Source: Duganella sp. BJB480 (GTDB lineage: Bacteria; Pseudomonadota; Gammaproteobacteria; Burkholderiales; Burkholderiaceae_D). From it: a stretch of 64,000 bases of DNA. A model generated the notes under the pieces. The model saw nothing but the letters and a program-made list of their open reading frames with translations, searched no databases and was not told the DNA's origin. The stretch is taken from positions 591,411 through 655,410 of the forward strand of contig QVIN01000005.1 of NCBI GenBank assembly GCA_003416985.1, read 5' to 3'. Position 1 is the first letter of the stretch, and each line of letters starts with the position of its first letter. A program made the position numbers and the translations under genes. Below, piece by piece: positions 61,302 to 64,000 of the stretch.

Positions 61302-61304
61302 TCC
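61125..61304 (+). repeat. Direct repeat, copy 1 (3' end of M28 gene)
   Basis: This 180-bp segment matches 62702-62881 with about six mismatches. Nearly all are synonymous (for example GTA/GTG, GCA/GCG, AAA/AAG); one changes Asp to Gly. Similarity ends right after TAATCC. Confidence 0.92.
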
Positions 61305-61309
61305 AAATT

Positions 61310-61394
61310 GGGGTCAAGTCTGACATTCGGACACGGCCTCTGCCGTAGCGTGCCGCTACAGCAGAGGTCGTGTCCGAATGTCAGACTTGACCCC
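61310..61394. repeat. REPIN-like palindromic element, copy B
   Basis: The element is 85 bp long. The outer arms match copies A and C for 26 bp. The centre contains further pairing (CCTCTGC/GCAGAGG and GTAGCG/CGCTAC), so nearly the whole element can fold into one hairpin. It starts 9 bases after the M28 stop codon. Confidence 0.9.
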
Positions 61395-61431
61395 ATCGAA
61401 TGACCCCATCGAACCATCGAATCCCATCGAA
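61393..61431 (+). repeat. Four copies of CCATCGAA
   Basis: Copies start at 61393, 61406, 61414 and 61424, between element B and the end of the PEP-CTERM gene. They may be a slippage product at the edge of the insertion. Confidence 0.6.
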
Positions 61432-61433
61432 GG

Positions 61434-62429
61434 TCAGCCGAGGCGCCTGCGGGTCAGGCTCAGCAGCACGATGCCGGTGCAGGCCAGCAGCAGCGTACCG
61501 GGCTCCGGGATGGCCCTGGCACTGCCGCCATCGTCGATGCCGATGCTCACCAGCGGGTTCGCTCCCCCCAGGCTGCCGAAGTCATAGTCCACGGTCAGCT
61601 CGTTGCTGAACGGCGTGCTGAAGGCGGCGCCGCTGCCAACCATCGGCAGCAAGCCGGCGAAGATGCCGGTGGCCGTCGAGGTCGTCACGATGCCGCCACT
61701 GATCCTGAAATCGACCGTGCCGCGCTCGCCGGCGGCAATGAAGGGGCTGTCCAGATCCAGGTTGAACGCGAAGTCCGTCGCATCAACGGTGAACAGATTG
61801 TCGGCCCACGTAAAGGAACCGGTGCCGTTGAGCTCGGCGTCGATGTTTTCCAGCCTGCCCCGCGTGTGCAAACCCGTGTCGCTGTCGAGAATGTCGAAGG
61901 TGACAGGATCGAACAACGCGGTGCTGGCAAGGCCCAGGGCGAAGGCGAAGAACTTCGGTGTCAGCACGAGTTGGCCGTTGAGCATCAAGCGGTCGCCGTT
62001 GATCGTGACGCCTGAAGTCGCTTCCGATAGCGCGAAGCCCTTGTCGGGCGGCACGCTGACATCGCCGAACGCGCGGATCTGGCCCGCCACGTTGCGCGGC
62101 GTGAGCGCCGTGGTCGCGACGGACGCCGCCGCGTCCGCGTTGCCCTCTTTTGGGGTGGGGGAGTGGCAGGCGACCAGCCTGGTCGGCGGCAGGGGAGCGG
62201 AGTTGGCGAAGGGGCCGCAGTTGTTGAGCGGCGCGGCGGCGATGGTATGGACCAAGTATTCCCAGCTGGCCGCATTGACGCCGCCGGCCGGCGCGAAGTT
62301 GAATTTTTTCGTCACGTCGAAGCTGGCGGCCGGGTCGTCGATCGGCGAGGCCAGCACAGGGCCGGCGGCGGCGATCCCCAGCGCCGCGGCGAGCAGTGAG
62401 CGGTACAACATCAAGTGTATGGTTTTCAT
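61434..62429 (-). CDS. PEP-CTERM sorting domain protein
   Basis: The protein has 331 residues. GAGGGA precedes the ATG at 62429. It has a signal peptide (SLLAAALGIAAAGPVLA) and a C-terminal sorting signal IPEPGTLLLACTGIVLLSL ending in RRR. The EpsH-type exosortase recognising it is not in the window. The mature part is beta-rich (DFAFNLDLDSPF, GTVDFRISGG) and of unknown role, probably surface or matrix associated. The gene lies between two palindromic elements. Confidence 0.85.
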   Translation of the reverse strand: MKTIHLMLYRSLLAAALGIAAAGPVLASPIDDPAASFDVTKKFNFAPAGGVNAASWEYLVHTIAAAPLNNCGPFANSAPLPPTRLVACHSPTPKEGNADAAASVATTALTPRNVAGQIRAFGDVSVPPDKGFALSEATSGVTINGDRLMLNGQLVLTPKFFAFALGLASTALFDPVTFDILDSDTGLHTRGRLENIDAELNGTGSFTWADNLFTVDATDFAFNLDLDSPFIAAGERGTVDFRISGGIVTTSTATGIFAGLLPMVGSGAAFSTPFSNELTVDYDFGSLGGANPLVSIGIDDGGSARAIPEPGTLLLACTGIVLLSLTRRRLG

Positions 62430-62604
62430 GGTGGATTCCCTCTCGGATAGGATGGTGAACGACGGTGCTGCCACCGGTCCTGAGCGAAATCCATGCCCAG
62501 TTTTTTTGCGTTGCGAATCAAACGCTTGGCAAGCTGCGCCGACGCCCGCGACCCCTGCTGTAAGAAGCGTCGACGGGCGGCGTCCGCGGTCCGCCGTGCA
62601 AGTT

Positions 62605-62688
62605 GGGGTCAAGTCTGACATTCGGACACGAGCTCAACTCTAGTTGACGCTACGGCCCAGCTCGTGTCCGAATGTCAGACTTGACCCC
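62605..62688. repeat. REPIN-like palindromic element, copy C
   Basis: The element is 84 bp with 30-bp inverted arms and an inner CAACT/AGTTG pair. It separates the PEP-CTERM gene's upstream region from the duplicated peptidase fragment. Confidence 0.9.
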
Positions 62689-62701
62689 ACCGGGTTTCGA
62701 G

Positions 62702-62881
62702 GCCTACGGCAAGCGCTACCATCAGGTGAGCGATGAGTACGATGCGAGCTGGGATTTGTCGGGCATGGTGCAGACGGCGCAATACACGCTGAACCTGGGC
62801 CGCCTGATCGCCAACGGCGCCAAGCTGCCCGAATGGAAAGCCGGCGACGCCTTCGCCAAGCCGCGCAACGCCAAGTAATCC
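62702..62881 (+). pseudogene. 3' fragment of M28 peptidase gene (direct repeat, copy 2)
   Basis: It encodes the last 58 or so residues of the M28 peptidase in the correct frame to the same stop codon (62876-62878), but without the catalytic part. An ATG inside element C (62672) could start a 68-residue peptide, though this is probably not functional. The real terminator of the peptidase unit lies after this copy. Confidence 0.85.
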
Positions 62882-62904
62882 CGCTACGGCATCAGCCACA
62901 CACC

Positions 62905-62928
62905 AAGCAGCCTTCGGGCTGCTTTTTT
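62905..62928 (+). terminator. Rho-independent terminator
   Basis: AAGCAGCC, a TTCG loop, GGCTGCTT and a T tract. It sits after the peptidase fragment, where the intact gene presumably once ended. Confidence 0.9.
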
Positions 62929-63004
62929 ATTGATACAGCCCACAGGGGCCGCCTGCTTTGTCCGCTAGATTCGTGCATTGACACGGTTTGGTGCATCGAC
63001 AAAA

Positions 63005-63334
63005 ATGAGTTATCAAATTCTGCATTATTTCTCATCGACTGGCCACGATGAGTTCGGTGAATGGCTAAGGAGCCTTCGCGATCCCCGAGCGCGAGGCAGC
63101 GTGAGCGCACGCTTGAACCGTCTCGCCCAGGGGAATTTTGGCGATCACCGATATTGCCGTGATGGTGTGTGGGAGTTGCGCGTGAATGTAGGCGCTGGGT
63201 ATCGGATCTACTATGCGTTGGCTGGTGGCGATATCGTTTTACTTCTGGCGGGAGGCGGCAAGGCCACGCAGGCGGGCGATATCGTTCGTGCTTGTGATAA
63301 TTGGAAGGATTGGCGTAAGAGGAAAAGGAAATGA
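63005..63334 (+). CDS. RelE/ParE-family toxin (HigB/Gp49-type)
   Basis: The protein has 109 residues. It matches the addiction-module killer group: FGEWLRSLRDPRARGSVSARLNRLAQGNFGDH, GVWELRVNVGAGYRIYYA, VLLLAGGGKATQAGDI, RACDNWKDW. Toxins of this fold cut mRNA at the ribosome or act on gyrase. The ATG at 63005 fits the family. Its stop overlaps the antitoxin start (ATGA), the toxin-first order of higBA-like pairs. Confidence 0.88.
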   Translation: MSYQILHYFSSTGHDEFGEWLRSLRDPRARGSVSARLNRLAQGNFGDHRYCRDGVWELRVNVGAGYRIYYALAGGDIVLLLAGGGKATQAGDIVRACDNWKDWRKRKRK

Positions 63335-63717
63335 GAGACAGAACAGATAGGCCGCACGACGAGGCAATGGCTGAATTGTTCCGCGATGACCCCGCCTACG
63401 GCGCTGATGTACTTTGCTATGTGCTTGCTGACGGGGATGAGCTGGATCTGGCGCTGTTGCTGCCACAGCTGGACGAAGCATTCAATGCGGTCTGGGCACT
63501 GGTTCCCGATCTAAATAGCCGCTTGAGAACATTTAGCTCCGGATCCGGTCGGTTGCACTGGGCGCCGGGAGCGACCGATGGATGGTACTGCGTTTCCGTT
63601 GAAAACGGCTACGACGTCTACCACCAGCAACATGGCCGGCAAGAACGGTTTATACAGTTTTCGTCGGAGAGCGAGGCGATGCTGTTTGCGCTGAAGTCAG
63701 CTTTCCCCAAGGCTTGA
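63331..63717 (+). CDS. Antitoxin-like protein with atypical C-terminal domain
   Basis: The protein has 128 residues. The first 50 (PHDEAMAELFRDDPAYGADVL, LADGDELDLALLLPQLDEAF) match the N-terminal part of HigA-type antitoxins of this toxin group. The helix-turn-helix that normally follows is missing. In its place is a domain with WYCVSVENGYDVYHQQ and FSSESEAMLFALKSAF that I do not recognise and that recalls small immunity proteins. It may neutralise the toxin without binding DNA. Confidence 0.7.
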   Translation: MRDRTDRPHDEAMAELFRDDPAYGADVLCYVLADGDELDLALLLPQLDEAFNAVWALVPDLNSRLRTFSSGSGRLHWAPGATDGWYCVSVENGYDVYHQQHGRQERFIQFSSESEAMLFALKSAFPKA

Positions 63718-63731
63718 TTTGCAAGCTGGGG

Positions 63732-64000
63732 TCAGATACCGTCTTGAATGGCAAGCCCTTTCGATAAGTAATTAGGATCGAAAGGCTTGTCATTGTGTAT
63801 CACCCCATAAATCAGGTGAGCCAGTTTGTGCATGACTGCGCCGATCACGGCTTTCTGTGCCATGCCAGTCGCAGCAAGCCGCTCGGCGAATTGGCGCAGG
63901 ATGGGGTTATGACGGCGCGCCACCAGGCTAGGCATATACAGCGCAGCGCGCAATGATGTATTGCCTGTTCGACTGATGGTCGTTCGTCCCCTCACTGAGC
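63732..64000 (-). CDS. IS110-family transposase, C-terminal part (runs off window)
   Basis: About 89 residues are visible and the frame stays open to the right edge. GRTTISRTGNTSLRAALYMPSL, RRHNPILRQFAERL and KAVIGAVMHKLAHLIYGV match the C-terminal transposase_20 region of IS110/IS116/IS902 transposases. The catalytic DEDD domain lies outside the window. The element's end was not located. Confidence 0.85.
   Translation of the reverse strand, partial: SVRGRTTISRTGNTSLRAALYMPSLVARRHNPILRQFAERLAATGMAQKAVIGAVMHKLAHLIYGVIHNDKPFDPNYLSKGLAIQDGI

Noticed and set aside
61310-61394. Copy B read only as a terminator for the peptidase gene
   Set aside because: It can fold into a hairpin, but matching copies inside a gene (42168) and at 62605 and the lack of a T tract show that it is a repeat element first.
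42168-62688. CRISPR array
   Set aside because: The repeats are three scattered long palindromes without regular spacers or cas genes.
62672-62878. Short gene starting inside element C
   Set aside because: It is the duplicated end of the peptidase with a start codon supplied by the repeat; no ribosome site and no independent domain.

Overview
The window is high-GC, densely coded DNA from a Gram-negative bacterium. TonB-dependent receptors, a PEP-CTERM protein, gluQ, a Pseudomonas-type isocitrate lyase and a CYTH/CHAD protein point to a betaproteobacterium of the Oxalobacteraceae (Massilia/Duganella-like). That placement is inferred from protein resemblance; no 16S or tRNA gene was seen.

Layout. 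1-11175: MarR regulator, CPBP protease, acetyltransferase, isocitrate lyase (aceA) with a recognisable control region, a lysozyme paired with a small secreted protein, a Tat-exported phospholipase C, a chemoreceptor and an MFS transporter. 11201-36497: the main system, a xyloglucan utilisation locus joined to an oxidative xylose pathway. It holds a secreted esterase-GH74 xyloglucanase fusion, the regulator XylR, a fused XylX-XylB enzyme, xylonate dehydratase XylD, the xylose transporter XylFGH, a TonB-dependent receptor, and GH35, GH31, GH95 and GH2 exo-glycosidases. Three promoters (before the GH74 fusion, before xylXB and before the receptor) share a 20-bp motif with 16 invariant positions, placed identically over the -35 element. 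This suggests that XylR, sensing released xylose, controls the whole locus. 36494-42589: an Old Yellow Enzyme divergent from a MerR regulator, an M23 peptidase, two alpha/beta hydrolases, and a DUF3422 gene carrying an in-frame palindromic element. 42767-48939: a TonB receptor and binding-protein lipoprotein divergent from a YfiR-like protein and a sensor histidine kinase. 48929-61301: mostly housekeeping and hypothetical genes, including ndh, a HAD protein without its nucleophile, a LysR regulator, a ribbon-helix-helix protein with repeat operators, LysE, CYTH/CHAD, gluQ and an M28 peptidase. 61302-64000: an accessory edge with two more copies of the palindromic element flanking a PEP-CTERM gene, a duplicated 3' end of the peptidase gene, a toxin-antitoxin pair with an unusual antitoxin, and a partial IS110 transposase.

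How the main system could work (inference from families). GH74 cuts the xyloglucan backbone outside the cell and the SGNH domain removes acetyl groups. The TonB receptor imports oligosaccharides, and GH95, GH2/GH35 and GH31 strip fucose, galactose and xylose. XylFGH takes up free xylose. XylB, XylD and XylX oxidise and dehydrate it towards 2-oxoglutarate semialdehyde. Lactonase (XylC), semialdehyde dehydrogenase (XylA) and a GH3 beta-glucosidase are not in the window.
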